Part shown: in pieces, positions 17,382-25,938 of the stretch | Layout of the letters: each line of letters opens with the position of its first letter | Numbering within the stretch: the first letter of the stretch is position 1 | Assembly: GCF_016908315.1 (NCBI RefSeq) | Contig: NZ_JAFBDQ010000014.1 | Span: forward strand, 1-64,000 | Length of the DNA: 64,000 nucleotides | Reading direction: 5' to 3' | Source of the DNA: Halanaerobacter jeridensis | GTDB lineage: Bacteria > Bacillota > Halanaerobiia > Halobacteroidales > Halobacteroidaceae | The notes under the pieces: model-generated | Told to the model about the DNA's origin: nothing | The model's input: the letters and a program-made list of their open reading frames with translations, nothing else | Databases searched by the model: none | Program-made: the position numbers and the translations under genes

Positions 17382-17867
17382 ATGAACGCTAAATTTAATT
17401 CTTTAGAAATTTTAAAAATGGCCATTAATGTAGAAGAAGATGGAGAGCATTTTTATGAAAAATGTGTAGAAGCTAATTCGGAGCCAGAGGTTAAACGTAT
17501 TTTCAGTAAATTAGCTGAGCAAGAACGGGAACACCGCAATTATTTCAAAGAATTATTAAAAGAATTTGATGAAGCAGATGAATCTATATCTAGAGATTAC
17601 TTATATGAGGATTTAACTGGAGATTATCTAAAATCAATAGTAGATGAGCAAATCTTCCCTAAAGAAGAAAAAGCAACAGATGATATTGCTGCTCATTTGG
17701 GGGAAGCTCTTGATATTGGTATTAAAGCAGAAAAAAATTCTATTTTACTTTATCAAGAATTAATGAAAAATGAAGCAGATGAGCAAACTACTGCAGCATT
17801 AAAAAAACTTATTGAAGAAGAAAAATCTCATCTAGTAAAATTAAAAAATCTAAAAAGCTATATCTAA
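17382..17867 (+). CDS. Rubrerythrin/ferritin-like diiron protein
   Basis: The 161-aa product is a ferritin-like four-helix bundle. Paired metal-binding motifs are visible: AINVEEDGEHFYEKC and LAEQEREHRNYF in the first half, IGIKAEKNSILLYQEL and IEEEKSHLVKL in the second. There is no C-terminal rubredoxin domain, so it is a rubrerythrin-like protein of the short kind, probably a peroxide or iron protective protein. I use the ATG at 17382 behind AAAGGAGG. Divergent from the Rrf2 regulator, which may also affect it. Confidence 0.85.
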   Translation: MNAKFNSLEILKMAINVEEDGEHFYEKCVEANSEPEVKRIFSKLAEQEREHRNYFKELLKEFDEADESISRDYLYEDLTGDYLKSIVDEQIFPKEEKATDDIAAHLGEALDIGIKAEKNSILLYQELMKNEADEQTTAALKKLIEEEKSHLVKLKNLKSYI

Positions 17868-17872
17868 AGACC

Positions 17873-17912
17873 AACAGGCAACCTCTTAGGTCAAGAGGTT
17901 GCCTGTTTATAT
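17873..17912. terminator. Bidirectional intrinsic terminator
   Basis: AACAGGCAACCTCTT pairs with AAGAGGTTGCCTGTT (15 bp, five-base loop), between the rubrerythrin-like and Spy-like genes. Confidence 0.85.
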
Positions 17913-17926
17913 TTAATATATTTTAT

Positions 17927-18475
17927 TTAATATCTCATACCTGGGCCAAATCCACCTCTATGATGCCCTCTATTAGCTCTAGGTCCTCTTTTGCCAGTTC
18001 TCCCAACTCCTCTTCGACCTCTACGACCAAAACTTCCTAAATCTTCACATTCTTCTAACTGTTCAGTAGTCAAAATATTTCTCATTTCTAAGCGATGTTC
18101 CATTCTTAGATCTGCTAATTGAGTTCGTAATTGATTAACTTCTTGCTGTAAATTCATAATTTCATCTTTATTTGCTGTACTATCAAAATACATTTCTCGT
18201 AACTCTTCTCTCTTATCTTCCCGATCGTCTCTAAGATCATATTGTTGATCAAAATATTCATCTCGTAACTCTTCCATTTTTTCTACTTGTTCTTCAGATA
18301 AATTCAATCTTTCCTGCCAAGTCATTCTATTTTGCTGAAATTGATTATTTCTACCTTGAGTACGATAGCCTTGCTGTCCCCCAGCTTTTGGCCCTTGACC
18401 TGAATAAGCAACTGCTAAAGCCGAAACACCAATTACCAATGAAAGTACTAATACTAAACTAACAATCTTTTTCAT
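17927..18475 (-). CDS. Spy/CpxP-like exported protein with Arg/Gly-rich tail
   Basis: The 182-aa product has a Sec signal peptide (residues 1-23, ending AVAYS). A mostly helical charged core follows with two LxxEQ-type motifs, LNLSEEQVEKMEELRDEY and ILTTEQLEE, characteristic of the Spy/CpxP/heavy-metal-resistance family of periplasmic chaperones. The last 35 residues are rich in Arg, Gly and His (RRGRRGVGRTGKRG, HHRGG) and could bind metal, nucleic acid or anionic polymers. A periplasmic chaperone suits a cell with an outer membrane. Confidence 0.75.
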   Translation of the reverse strand: MKKIVSLVLVLSLVIGVSALAVAYSGQGPKAGGQQGYRTQGRNNQFQQNRMTWQERLNLSEEQVEKMEELRDEYFDQQYDLRDDREDKREELREMYFDSTANKDEIMNLQQEVNQLRTQLADLRMEHRLEMRNILTTEQLEECEDLGSFGRRGRRGVGRTGKRGPRANRGHHRGGFGPGMRY

Positions 18476-18590
18476 CTTTATCTCCTCCTGAAATTTTAAT
18501 TTTCTTTTTTATCCTACATCTATAGTATAATATTAAAATATTAAGAAAGTATTAAGAAAGAAACAAAAAAATATTAAATCACAAAAAATA

Positions 18591-18630
18591 AAAAAACACC
18601 CTAGCTAGAAAACTAGCCTGGGTGTTTTGA
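18591..18630 (-). terminator. Intrinsic terminator after the cold-shock gene
   Basis: AAAACACCC / GGGTGTTTT arms enclose a second stem (CTAGC / GCTAG), with T residues following on the minus strand. Confidence 0.8.
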
Positions 18631-18668
18631 CGATCTCTATTAAGTTACAGTAACAAACTGCAATTAAT

Positions 18669-18971
18669 TTATAATTTAGTTACATTCTCTGCTTGTAGAC
18701 CTTTTTCAGTTTCAACAATTTCAAATTGAACTTCTTTACCTTCTTCTAGGTCTTTAAATCCGTCTTCTTGAATTGCAGAGAAATGAACAAAAACGTCGTC
18801 GCCATCTTCTTGTTCAATGAAACCATAACCTTTCTCACTGTCAAACCATTTAACATTACCTGTTGCTTTGTCTCCTGCAACATCATTTTCTGCTACTTCT
18901 TGATTCACTTCCTCAACATCTTCTTCTTCAACAACACCAGCATCTGCAAATGCATCGCCTAAATTATTCAT
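18669..18971 (-). CDS. Cold-shock domain protein with acidic N-terminal extension
   Basis: Residues 37-100 form a complete cold-shock domain with the RNA-binding motifs [12 protein letters not shown] and DVFVHFSAI. The first 36 residues are an extra, strongly acidic segment ([16 protein letters not shown]) absent from the usual 65-70-aa CspA. It may alter nucleic acid affinity or adapt the protein to high salt. I use the ATG at 18971 behind GGAGGT rather than the TTG just before it. A single gene with its own promoter and terminator. Confidence 0.9.
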   Translation of the reverse strand: MNNLGDAFADAGVVEEEDVEEVNQEVAENDVAGDKATGNVKWFDSEKGYGFIEQEDGDDVFVHFSAIQEDGFKDLEEGKEVQFEIVETEKGLQAENVTKL

Positions 18972-19024
18972 CAATATCTACCTCCATGAAACTTATTTTA
19001 AGATTTCTATCTTAACCAATTGTA

Positions 19025-19053
19025 ATACTATCATTGTAAACCTAATTTGTCAA
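19025..19053 (-). promoter_or_regulatory. Promoter of the cold-shock gene
   Basis: TTGACA (19048-19053), 17-base spacer, TAGTAT (19025-19030) on the minus strand; leader of about 55 nt. Confidence 0.75.
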
Positions 19054-19095
19054 ACAATATAAAGAAAAGAAATTAATCCATTTTTATCTGGAAAA

Positions 19096-19860
19096 TTAAT
19101 CCTTGATCTTATATCCTATTTTAAAGAGATAAGTAGTTAAAAAGAATAAGACAATAAATAACGTCCCCACTATAGTGATAGATAACGATAATTTAGCATC
19201 TGAAATACCCACAAAAGCATAACGAGCCATATCTATCATATAAAAAACTGGATTGAATAAAGAAACTTTACTCCAAATCCCAGGTAAATTTTTAACTGAA
19301 TAAAAAACTCCACTTAAAAAAGTTAAAGGAGTAATAAAAAAGTTAGAAAAAATAGAAATATGGTCAAATTTTTCGGCCCATAATCCCGCAATAATCCCAA
19401 ATAAAGAAAAAATACCTGAAATTAAAAAAGAAAATAAAATAAATAATCCCACTGAATAAACTGCTCCACTATAGAAGAAAGTGGCTATTAAATAAATAGC
19501 TAATCCTACTACTAACCCTCTTGCAATACCACCAATCATTAATCCTAAAGTTAACTGCATATAAGAAAAAGGCGCTAATAACAAATCCACAATTGAACCT
19601 TGATACTTAGCTACAATCAAAGAGGATGAAGTATTAGCAAAAGAATTCTGAATTAAACTCATCATAATTAACCCCGGCACAATAAATTTAATATAATCAA
19701 TGCCGTATTCTGCGACTTCACGACTGCGAAAAGAATAAGAAAATATAATCAAATATAGACTAGTAGAAATCAAAGGCGCAAATACAGTCTGAATTGCTAC
19801 CTTTGAAAAACGCCAAATCTCTCTTTTTACTAAACTATAAAAAGTTATTAAATCACTCAT
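19096..19860 (-). CDS. ABC-2 type exporter permease
   Basis: The 254-aa protein has six hydrophobic helices and the ABC-2 family block IVPGLIMMSLIQNSFANTSS followed by LLLAPFSYMQLTLG. It pairs with the ATP-binding protein encoded just upstream. Overlapping genes (eight bases) show coupled translation. I use the ATG at 19860 behind AGGTGG. The cargo could be a drug, lipid or polysaccharide; nothing adjacent tells which. Confidence 0.88.
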   Translation of the reverse strand: MSDLITFYSLVKREIWRFSKVAIQTVFAPLISTSLYLIIFSYSFRSREVAEYGIDYIKFIVPGLIMMSLIQNSFANTSSSLIVAKYQGSIVDLLLAPFSYMQLTLGLMIGGIARGLVVGLAIYLIATFFYSGAVYSVGLFILFSFLISGIFSLFGIIAGLWAEKFDHISIFSNFFITPLTFLSGVFYSVKNLPGIWSKVSLFNPVFYMIDMARYAFVGISDAKLSLSITIVGTLFIVLFFLTTYLFKIGYKIKD

Positions 19861-20776
19861 TTTCTTCACCACCTAGACTAGTTAATTTCATAAATACATC
19901 CTCTAATTTAGCACTGTTCACATCAATATCTACTATTTCCAAACTAGAATTTTGAATTTTATCTAATAGAGAAATAACATTCCCTCTCGTAGTTTCTAAT
20001 TTTAGTTTATTAGTATCTGTCCATTCAATATTAGCAGCAGTAGGAAATAATTCTTCAATATTATTAGGTTTATGCTGCAATTTAACTTCAATCACTTTCT
20101 TATCAATTCTTTTAATTAATTCTTCTTTTTGATCAACAGCTACCACTCGACCTTTATTTAAAATAGCAATCCTATCACATAACTGCTCGGCTTCTTCTAA
20201 ATAATGAGTAGTTAAAATAATAGTTTTACCCTGCTCATTTAACTTAATCACATAATCCCATAAAGATTTCCTTAGTTCTACATCCACTCCAGCTGTAGGT
20301 TCATCAAGCACAATTATATCTGGATCATGTACTAAAGCCTTAGCAATCAATAATCTCCGCTTCATACCTCCTGATAATCCCCTAATATTAGTATCTTCTT
20401 TATACTTTAATCCTAAAGCATCTAAGACTTCATCAATTCGTTCTCCATTATCCTTAACTCCAAAGTAGCCTGATTGAATCTCTAATGTCTCTCGTACATT
20501 AAAATAAGGATCAAAGACAACCTCCTGAGGCACAATCCCTAATGATTTTTTAGTTTTCCTATAATTTTGCACTACATCATTCCCTAACACTGTTACTTGT
20601 CCACTATCTTTATTTACTAATCCACCTAAGACACCAATTAAAGTACTCTTTCCAGCCCCGTTAGGACCTAATAAACCAAAAAATTCACCTTGCTCTATAG
20701 TTAGATTAACATCTTCTAGAGCTCGAACATCACCATAACTTTTATTTACATTTTCTATTTCAATTGCTTTGTTCAC
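19853..20776 (-). CDS. ABC transporter ATP-binding protein (ABC-2 type)
   Basis: The 307-aa nucleotide-binding subunit shows Walker A (GPNGAGKST), Q-loop, signature (GLSGGMKRRL), Walker B (IIVLDEPT) and the H-loop (ILTTHYLEEAEQL). The C-terminal 80 residues resemble the DrrA/NodI-type extension. The best start is the GTG at 20776, eight bases after AAAGGAG; a GTG 24 bases further upstream has no ribosome site. It works with the overlapping permease gene. Confidence 0.92.
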   Translation of the reverse strand: MNKAIEIENVNKSYGDVRALEDVNLTIEQGEFFGLLGPNGAGKSTLIGVLGGLVNKDSGQVTVLGNDVVQNYRKTKKSLGIVPQEVVFDPYFNVRETLEIQSGYFGVKDNGERIDEVLDALGLKYKEDTNIRGLSGGMKRRLLIAKALVHDPDIIVLDEPTAGVDVELRKSLWDYVIKLNEQGKTIILTTHYLEEAEQLCDRIAILNKGRVVAVDQKEELIKRIDKKVIEVKLQHKPNNIEELFPTAANIEWTDTNKLKLETTRGNVISLLDKIQNSSLEIVDIDVNSAKLEDVFMKLTSLGGEENE

Positions 20777-20838
20777 CGCAATCACTCCTTTATTTTGCAC
20801 TAATAATAATGATAACTACTTTGTAAGAAATAATCAAG

Positions 20839-21057
20839 TATCTATATAAAGCTTCACTTTCAGTGAAACTTTATAGCTAGAAGTAAGTAGCTAGGAGCTA
20901 GTAGTTAAAAACATAAAATCAAATTTGAAACCTAAAACATTAACCTAGTATTCAATAATTCCAAGCTATGAACTATTTTTTTGGGTTTTGAATTTACTAC
21001 TAGCTACTAGCTTTTATCTACTAGCTAGTGGCACGATAGTGCCACTTTATATAGATA
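20839..21057. mobile_element. MITE-like element C (subtype I, complete)
   Basis: Complete copy with TATCTATATAAAG at the left end and CTTTATATAGATA at the right. Terminal hairpins are CTTCACTTTCAGTGAAA and GTGGCACGATAGTGCCAC. The interior arms, GAAGTAAGTAGCTAGGAG and CTACTAGCTACTAGC, are imperfect inverses, so the whole element can fold into one long hairpin. It lies between the ABC transporter and ybjQ-like genes. Confidence 0.75.
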
Positions 21058-21125
21058 ATAATTTCTTTAATGAAGGGAATTATAATCATAATCTAGAATT
21101 ATTTAATAATCAAGGAGTGATACAA

Positions 21126-21452
21126 ATGCTAATTACTAATAATGACCAAATTCCTGAACAAGAAATTTCTCAAAACCTAGGCTTAGTCAAAGGAAATACC
21201 ATTCGGGCTAAGCATCTTGGTAATGATATCTTAGCTGCTTTAAGAAATTTAATTGGTGGTGAGGTGAAAGGCTATACTAAAATGATTAGCGAAGCACGCA
21301 ATCAAGCAATTGAAAGAATGAAGAAAGAAGCTAGTAGAAAAGATGCTGATGCTGTAATTAATGTTCGCTTTACTACTTCACAGGTTATGAGTGGAGCAGC
21401 TGAAATATTAGTTTATGGTACAGCAGTTAAATTAAAGCCTAATTCCAGTTGA
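21126..21452 (+). CDS. YbjQ/UPF0145-family protein
   Basis: The 108-aa product matches the YbjQ (UPF0145) family, small proteins of unknown function that assemble into pentamers. Typical motifs are [35 protein letters not shown] and [10 protein letters not shown] start at the ATG at 21126 behind AAGGAGTG; the open frame upstream lies in element C. The final residues PNSS run past the usual family end and merge into a dead aldehyde dehydrogenase fragment, so the 3' end may be a deletion junction. Confidence 0.83.
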   Translation: MLITNNDQIPEQEISQNLGLVKGNTIRAKHLGNDILAALRNLIGGEVKGYTKMISEARNQAIERMKKEASRKDADAVINVRFTTSQVMSGAAEILVYGTAVKLKPNSS

Positions 21453-21582
21453 ACTAGAATTAGGCGGTAAAAGTCCTATGATTGTATTTAGTGATGCTGA
21501 TTTGGATAGAGCAGTTGAAGCAGCAGTTTATGGAGCTTTCAACAATTAAGGTCAATGCTGACGTTCAAACATTAAACTAAAT
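21436..21582 (+). pseudogene. Aldehyde dehydrogenase remnant
   Basis: In the frame starting at 21439 the sequence reads [20 protein letters not shown], then [16 protein letters not shown], a TAA, then GQC, a TGA and RS. This is the conserved aldehyde dehydrogenase block leading to the catalytic cysteine (ELGGKSP...DADLD.AV...F.NQGQ.C). Only about 45 of nearly 480 residues remain and two stops interrupt it. The gene is dead and was probably lost by deletion next to ybjQ. Confidence 0.8.
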
Positions 21583-22515
21583 AAATTTCTGTGCAGTTGA
21601 TAAAGCTTCTCCAGCATCATTTACAATTGTTCTAATAATTTCTGAACAAGATTTTATCTCTTTAATCGTTTTAAGACTTTGGCCTGCTTGTACAAATCCC
21701 CAATCTACATCTCCTTCTTGAGGAGCAATTCGACTAGTTCCTTCTACTAGTTCTTCTAAAGTAGATAGGGATTCACATTTTTGCTCTAATTCTAAGTATT
21801 TTTCTGCTAATGAATTATTGATTCCGCGCACTGGATGACCTGTTATTAGACCTGTTACAACAGTATCAGTATCATCGGCTGCAATAATTTCTTGTTTTGC
21901 TTTAGGATGAGCGTTACATTCTTCTGAAGCATAAAATCTTGTTCCCATTTGCACTCCCGAAACTCCCATTACTAGGGCAGCTGCTAAACCTCTTCCATCT
22001 GCAAATCCTCCAGCAGCTATTACTGGTATATCTACTTCAGGAATAACCTGAGTCATCAAGGACATAGTACTTAGATTACCAATATGCCCTCCAGCTTCCA
22101 TTCCTTCTATGATTATAGCATCTGCACCATTATCAGCAACTCTTTTAGCTAATTTAACATTTGGTACCACAGGAATAACCTTTACTCCTGCATCATGCAA
22201 CTTTTCGAAATAAGGCAAAGGATTTCCAGCTCCTAAAGTAGCATATTCAACTCCCGCTTCACAAACTACATCTACTATTTGCTCACTATTATCTGCCATC
22301 AACATGATATTAACCCCAAAAGGTTGATCAGTTAGCTCTTCTGCAGTTTGAATTTCATTTTTAACCCACTGGGCTTCTCTTCCTGCTGCAGCTATTGTAC
22401 CAGCTCCTCCTGCCTCAGATACAGCAGCTGCTAATTCACCATCAGCTACCCACGCCATTGCTCCTTGTACAATTGGATATTCAATTCCTAATAATTCAGT
22501 TAATTTTGTTTGCAT
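21577..22515 (-). CDS. FabK-like enoyl-ACP reductase II / nitronate monooxygenase family
   Basis: This 312-aa FMN-dependent TIM-barrel protein has IVQGAMAWVADGELAAAVSEAGG at the N-terminus, GMEAGGHIG and VIAAGGFADGRG in the phosphate-binding region and MGTRFYASEEC, all typical of the NMO/FabK family. FabK reduces enoyl-ACP in fatty acid synthesis; close paralogues oxidise nitronates. No fab genes are adjacent, so I prefer the family name. It lies between two dead gene fragments, which suggests a region undergoing turnover. Confidence 0.82.
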   Translation of the reverse strand: MQTKLTELLGIEYPIVQGAMAWVADGELAAAVSEAGGAGTIAAAGREAQWVKNEIQTAEELTDQPFGVNIMLMADNSEQIVDVVCEAGVEYATLGAGNPLPYFEKLHDAGVKVIPVVPNVKLAKRVADNGADAIIIEGMEAGGHIGNLSTMSLMTQVIPEVDIPVIAAGGFADGRGLAAALVMGVSGVQMGTRFYASEECNAHPKAKQEIIAADDTDTVVTGLITGHPVRGINNSLAEKYLELEQKCESLSTLEELVEGTSRIAPQEGDVDWGFVQAGQSLKTIKEIKSCSEIIRTIVNDAGEALSTAQKFI

Positions 22516-22554
22516 TATTTATCCCTCCACATTAATTATTTTATCTCTTACTTG

Positions 22555-22640
22555 TTAGCCTGACAAAGTAACCATCGGCATTCCACCGCCAGGATTAAAT
22601 ATTCCGCCAACAAAAAGATTATCAGAATTAGCACTCATTA
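22555..22640 (-). pseudogene. Remnant of a CrtI-type FAD oxidoreductase C-terminus
   Basis: The minus strand reads SDNLFVGGIFNPGGGMPMVT then LSG and a stop. This matches the C-terminal FAD-binding motif of phytoene desaturase/CrtI-like amine oxidoreductases (FVG.ST.PGGG.P.V..SG). Only about 25-30 codons remain, and nothing upstream to 22817 continues it. A short protein from the ATG at 22638 is very unlikely. Confidence 0.7.
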
Positions 22641-22780
22641 TTGATAATATACCATAAAATAGTTTTAAATTCCTGGATTGAGTTTAAAATAATTTAATTT
22701 TCTACAAGTTACAAATTTTTTATCATCTTTTAGTTAATAAGATGAATTTCAATTTTTCTCATACTTTCACTCAAAATAAA

Positions 22781-22808
22781 ACACCCACTATAATTCTATA
22801 GCGGGTGT
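22781..22808. terminator. Intrinsic terminator
   Basis: ACACCCACTATA pairs with TATAGCGGGTGT; terminates the flavoredoxin-like gene on the minus strand. Confidence 0.75.
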
Positions 22809-22817
22809 GGAATCTAA

Positions 22818-23327
22818 TTATTCTTCTTTATGACAAGAAACTATTTCTCCAAAATAAAACATATGATATCCTTCATCAGAGGAATACCACTCCTCATCAA
22901 GCGCTGGATCTAAGTTATCAGGATCCATCTTTTGTTTGAATCTTAACTTACATTCATAATGTACATCACAACCATTAATTAAAGGACTTTCAATTTCTTT
23001 AGCCTTAGTAGTATTTAAATCACATTCACTAAATTTATCATGCTCTCGACCAGATTTACTACCACAAAACGCTAATTCTTCTTTCATAGCATCTGCAAAA
23101 GGAATACTAACTGTAAATTGATTAGTAGTTTCAAGTAGTTCATAAGTATATCTAGAATCACGAACCATTGCTATAAATACCGGCTTCCCCCACATATAAC
23201 TAATACTACCCCAGCCAATAGTCATTGTATTAAGGTCATCTTCAGTTTTAACTGTTAAAAAAGCACCACTATCAGCAATAGCATCTAAAGCTTCTTCAGC
23301 AAATTGATTATACTCAATTTTTTTCAT
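22818..23327 (-). CDS. Flavin reductase-like FMN-binding protein
   Basis: The 169-aa product belongs to the flavin reductase/flavoredoxin family: an FMN-binding split barrel with TIGWGSISYMWGKPVF and ETTNQFTVSIPFADAM, and CGSKSGREHDKF in the middle. It probably carries electrons or reduces flavin under anaerobic conditions. The ATG at 23327 follows AGGGGGC. A single gene with a terminator and with element D upstream. Confidence 0.85.
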   Translation of the reverse strand: MKKIEYNQFAEEALDAIADSGAFLTVKTEDDLNTMTIGWGSISYMWGKPVFIAMVRDSRYTYELLETTNQFTVSIPFADAMKEELAFCGSKSGREHDKFSECDLNTTKAKEIESPLINGCDVHYECKLRFKQKMDPDNLDPALDEEWYSSDEGYHMFYFGEIVSCHKEE

Positions 23328-23387
23328 ATTTTAGCCCCCTATGTATTGTTTTGCTTCTGTTAAATTATATGCAACAAAGTAATGAAA

Positions 23388-23591
23388 TATCTATATAAAG
23401 CTTCACTTTATAGCTAGAAGTAAATAGCTAGGAGCCAGTAGTTAAAAACATAAAATCAAATTCAAACCCTAAAACATTAACCTAGTATTCAATAATTCAA
23501 AGCTATGAACTGTTTTTTGGTTTTGAATTTACTACTAGCTACTAGCTTTTATCTACTAGCTAGTGGCACGATAGTGCCACTTTATATAGAA
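23388..23591. mobile_element. MITE-like element D (subtype I)
   Basis: TATCTATATAAAG at the left and CTTTATATAGA at the right. The interior is nearly identical to elements C and E, with a shortened left terminal hairpin. It sits between the flavin-reductase-like and ferritin genes, and its right end leads straight into the ferritin terminator. Confidence 0.75.
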
Positions 23592-23594
23592 AAA

Positions 23595-23617
23595 CTGTGT
23601 GACAAAACGCCACACAG
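23595..23617 (-). terminator. Intrinsic terminator after ferritin
   Basis: CTGTGTG / CACACAG stem. The T-run on the minus strand (TTTTT) is contributed partly by the edge of element D. Confidence 0.7.
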
Positions 23618-23630
23618 CAAAAGTATATTT

Positions 23631-24149
23631 TTAAACTTCCTCAGCATCTTGAGGCTTAGTAAATGTTCGTTGACCTAATTCACTATCTAACATAAATAAA
23701 CCATTACTATTATCACTTAAGCGGTTTAATTTATTTAAGATAGCTTCCATACTGTCTTCTTCTTCTACTTGTTCATCTACAAACCAATTTAAAAAGCTAA
23801 CTGTAGCATACTCACTTTCTTCTTGCGCCAAGTCCATTAGTTCATAAATTCTTCTTGTCACTTCTTTCTCATGCTCTAAAGCAGTTTCAAAAACCTCAGT
23901 TAAAGATTCAAATTCATTCTGTGGTTTGCTTATCTCACCAAATTTAGCTCGGCCACCTTTTTCATTAATGAAATTATAAAACTTTTCCGCATGAAATCTT
24001 TCTTCTTCAGCCTGTACCCAAAAGAAATGAGAAAATCCATCTAAGTCTTCTTCCTGACAATAACCAGCCATTGCTAAGTAATAATGCGCTGATAAAAGTT
24101 CAAAATTCATCTGTTCATTTAAAGCAGCTTCTAATTTGTCAGATAACAT
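23631..24149 (-). CDS. ftnA: Ferritin
   Basis: This 172-aa non-haem ferritin stores iron in a 24-subunit shell. Ferroxidase residues fit: ALNEQMNFELLSAHYYLAM, VQAEEERFHAEKFYNFINEK and the later NWFVDEQVEEEDSM. The promoter is clear and the gene stands alone. The C-terminal extension after about residue 155 is of normal length for prokaryotic ferritins. Confidence 0.92.
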   Translation of the reverse strand: MLSDKLEAALNEQMNFELLSAHYYLAMAGYCQEEDLDGFSHFFWVQAEEERFHAEKFYNFINEKGGRAKFGEISKPQNEFESLTEVFETALEHEKEVTRRIYELMDLAQEESEYATVSFLNWFVDEQVEEEDSMEAILNKLNRLSDNSNGLFMLDSELGQRTFTKPQDAEEV

Positions 24150-24197
24150 ATTAATTCCCCCTTCTCTCTTCTTAGTTGTTTTTTACTATCCAAGTAT

Positions 24198-24226
24198 ATT
24201 TTATCTTAAATCACTAAATTAATCAA
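24198..24226 (-). promoter_or_regulatory. Ferritin promoter
   Basis: TTGATT (24221-24226), 17-base spacer, TAAAAT (24198-24203) on the minus strand. Confidence 0.65.
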
Positions 24227-24244
24227 AAGAATTTCAATTTTTAA

Positions 24245-24724
24245 CTACAGATGATACGGTTCATTATTTTTAATTTTAAAAGCTCGATAAATCTGCTCTA
24301 ATAAAATCAAGCGAATCATTTGATGAGTAAATGTCAGATGAGAAAAAGTAAGTAACCGGTCTGCTGCTTTTTTTACATTCTCATGTAATCCTAAGGCCCC
24401 ACCAATAACAAATTCGATACTACTATAACCTTGCACTTGTAAATTATTAATTGATTTAGCCAACCCTTCCGAACTCATTGGCTTACCATTAGGATCTAAA
24501 ACAATTGTATAAGCTCGACCATCTAAAGCAGAAATAATCCGTTCTCCTTCAGTCTTTTTAATCTTATCCATTTCTTTTTGACTCAAATTATTATTTATTC
24601 GTTCATCATCGACTTCTATTACTTCTAAATTACAGTATCTTTGTAGACGCTTAGAAAATTCACTAATTCCTTCTTTAGCATAATTCTGTTTTATCTTTCC
24701 TACTGCAACAATTCTAATATCCAT
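24245..24724 (-). CDS. rlmH: 23S rRNA (pseudouridine1915-N3) methyltransferase
   Basis: The 159-aa SPOUT-type enzyme methylates pseudouridine 1915 of 23S rRNA. Seen are IRIVAVGKIKQNY, VLDPNGKPMSSEGLA, the SAM-binding knot FVIGGALGLHE and FSHLTFTHQMIRLILLEQIY near the C-terminus. I start at the ATG at 24724. It ends the walJ-htrA-rlmH run, an order also known in Bacillus. Confidence 0.95.
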   Translation of the reverse strand: MDIRIVAVGKIKQNYAKEGISEFSKRLQRYCNLEVIEVDDERINNNLSQKEMDKIKKTEGERIISALDGRAYTIVLDPNGKPMSSEGLAKSINNLQVQGYSSIEFVIGGALGLHENVKKAADRLLTFSHLTFTHQMIRLILLEQIYRAFKIKNNEPYHL

Positions 24725-24755
24725 ATTCAATCCCTTTCCTTTAAGCTAATTCTAA

Positions 24756-25922
24756 TTATTTCTTTTTAATCTCCTGCGGACGTTCTTCTAGTACTAAATT
24801 AAATTCTTTTATATGTTCTTTACGCTGTACCTTTATTATAATCTTATCTCCTACATTGTAGTTTTTCAACAGCTCTTTTAATTTCTTCATACTACTAACC
24901 TTTGTTCCTGCTAAACTAATAATAATATCATCTTTTCGCAACCCAGATTCCCAGGCTGGTCCCGAGTGAATAACTTTAGAAATAAAGACCCCGAATGACT
25001 TTTTCAATCCATATTGCCCAGCTAATTCAGGGGTCACCGTACCACCATAAATACCAATCCACGGTCGAACAATTTGCCCCTTTTCAATTAACTCGCCAGC
25101 AATTTGACGAGCTCGATTAATAGGAATAGCAAACCCTAAACCCTGCGCATCACTTATGATTGCAGTATTAATACCAATAATTTCACCTTGGCTATTTAAT
25201 AAAGCACCACCACTATTGCCAGGATTGATAGCTGCATCAGTTTGAATCATATTTTCTAATCTAACCCCTGAACCAGTCACTAAATTTCTATTTAAAGCAC
25301 TAATCACACCTGTAGTCACAGTATTAGAAAAACCATAGGGATTGCCAATTGCTACCGCCATTTGACCAACTTGTAATTGTTGAGAATTTCCTAATTCAAG
25401 CTGGGGCAGTTCTTTTTTAGCATCTATTTTAATTACTGCTAAATCAGTCACAGGATCTCTACCAACTACTTGTCCTTGGTATTCTCCCTGCTCATCAGCT
25501 AAAACAACTGTAATTTGGTCTACATTCTTTACTACATGGTCATTAGTAATTATATAACCTTCTTGATTAAAAACCACTCCTGACCCTTCTGCAGTCATTT
25601 CTTGCCGCTGTTGATAATGAAAAAAATCATAAATTATCTTGGATTTTTTAGTTGTTATTTTTACAATTCCTGGGCCAACTTCTTGCACTATGGAAGTTAC
25701 TATTTCTTCTTGGGGAGTACGATTAGCAGAATATATAATTTCTTCCTGTTTCGAATCATCAATCATTTCTTCCTGTGGTTGGGATTGTTGTGGAGCCGGT
25801 CGAAACAAATTCATATTTTGTGAGCTAAATAACAGATATAAAAATAATATTCCACTCACCACTATAGTTAGAATAATCAAATATCCTTTAATATCACTTT
25901 GCTGCTGATAATCATCAAGCAT
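24756..25922 (-). CDS. htrA: HtrA/DegP-type serine protease
   Basis: The 388-aa product has an N-terminal membrane anchor (about residues 13-33), a proline/glutamine-rich linker, a trypsin-like domain with catalytic His in TNDHVVKN, Asp in TDLAVIKI and Ser in NPGNSGGALL, and one PDZ domain (GPAWESGLRKDDIII) at about residues 285-375. It should degrade misfolded proteins outside the cytoplasmic membrane. It lies between walJ and rlmH with short gaps, so the three are likely co-transcribed. Confidence 0.93.
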   Translation of the reverse strand: MLDDYQQQSDIKGYLIILTIVVSGILFLYLLFSSQNMNLFRPAPQQSQPQEEMIDDSKQEEIIYSANRTPQEEIVTSIVQEVGPGIVKITTKKSKIIYDFFHYQQRQEMTAEGSGVVFNQEGYIITNDHVVKNVDQITVVLADEQGEYQGQVVGRDPVTDLAVIKIDAKKELPQLELGNSQQLQVGQMAVAIGNPYGFSNTVTTGVISALNRNLVTGSGVRLENMIQTDAAINPGNSGGALLNSQGEIIGINTAIISDAQGLGFAIPINRARQIAGELIEKGQIVRPWIGIYGGTVTPELAGQYGLKKSFGVFISKVIHSGPAWESGLRKDDIIISLAGTKVSSMKKLKELLKNYNVGDKIIIKVQRKEHIKEFNLVLEERPQEIKKK

Positions 25923-25938
25923 TCATCTCACTCCTATT

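Noticed and set aside
22555-22640. A short real protein from the ATG at 22638
   Set aside because: No ribosome site, about 28 codons, and the sequence is only the tail of a large enzyme family.
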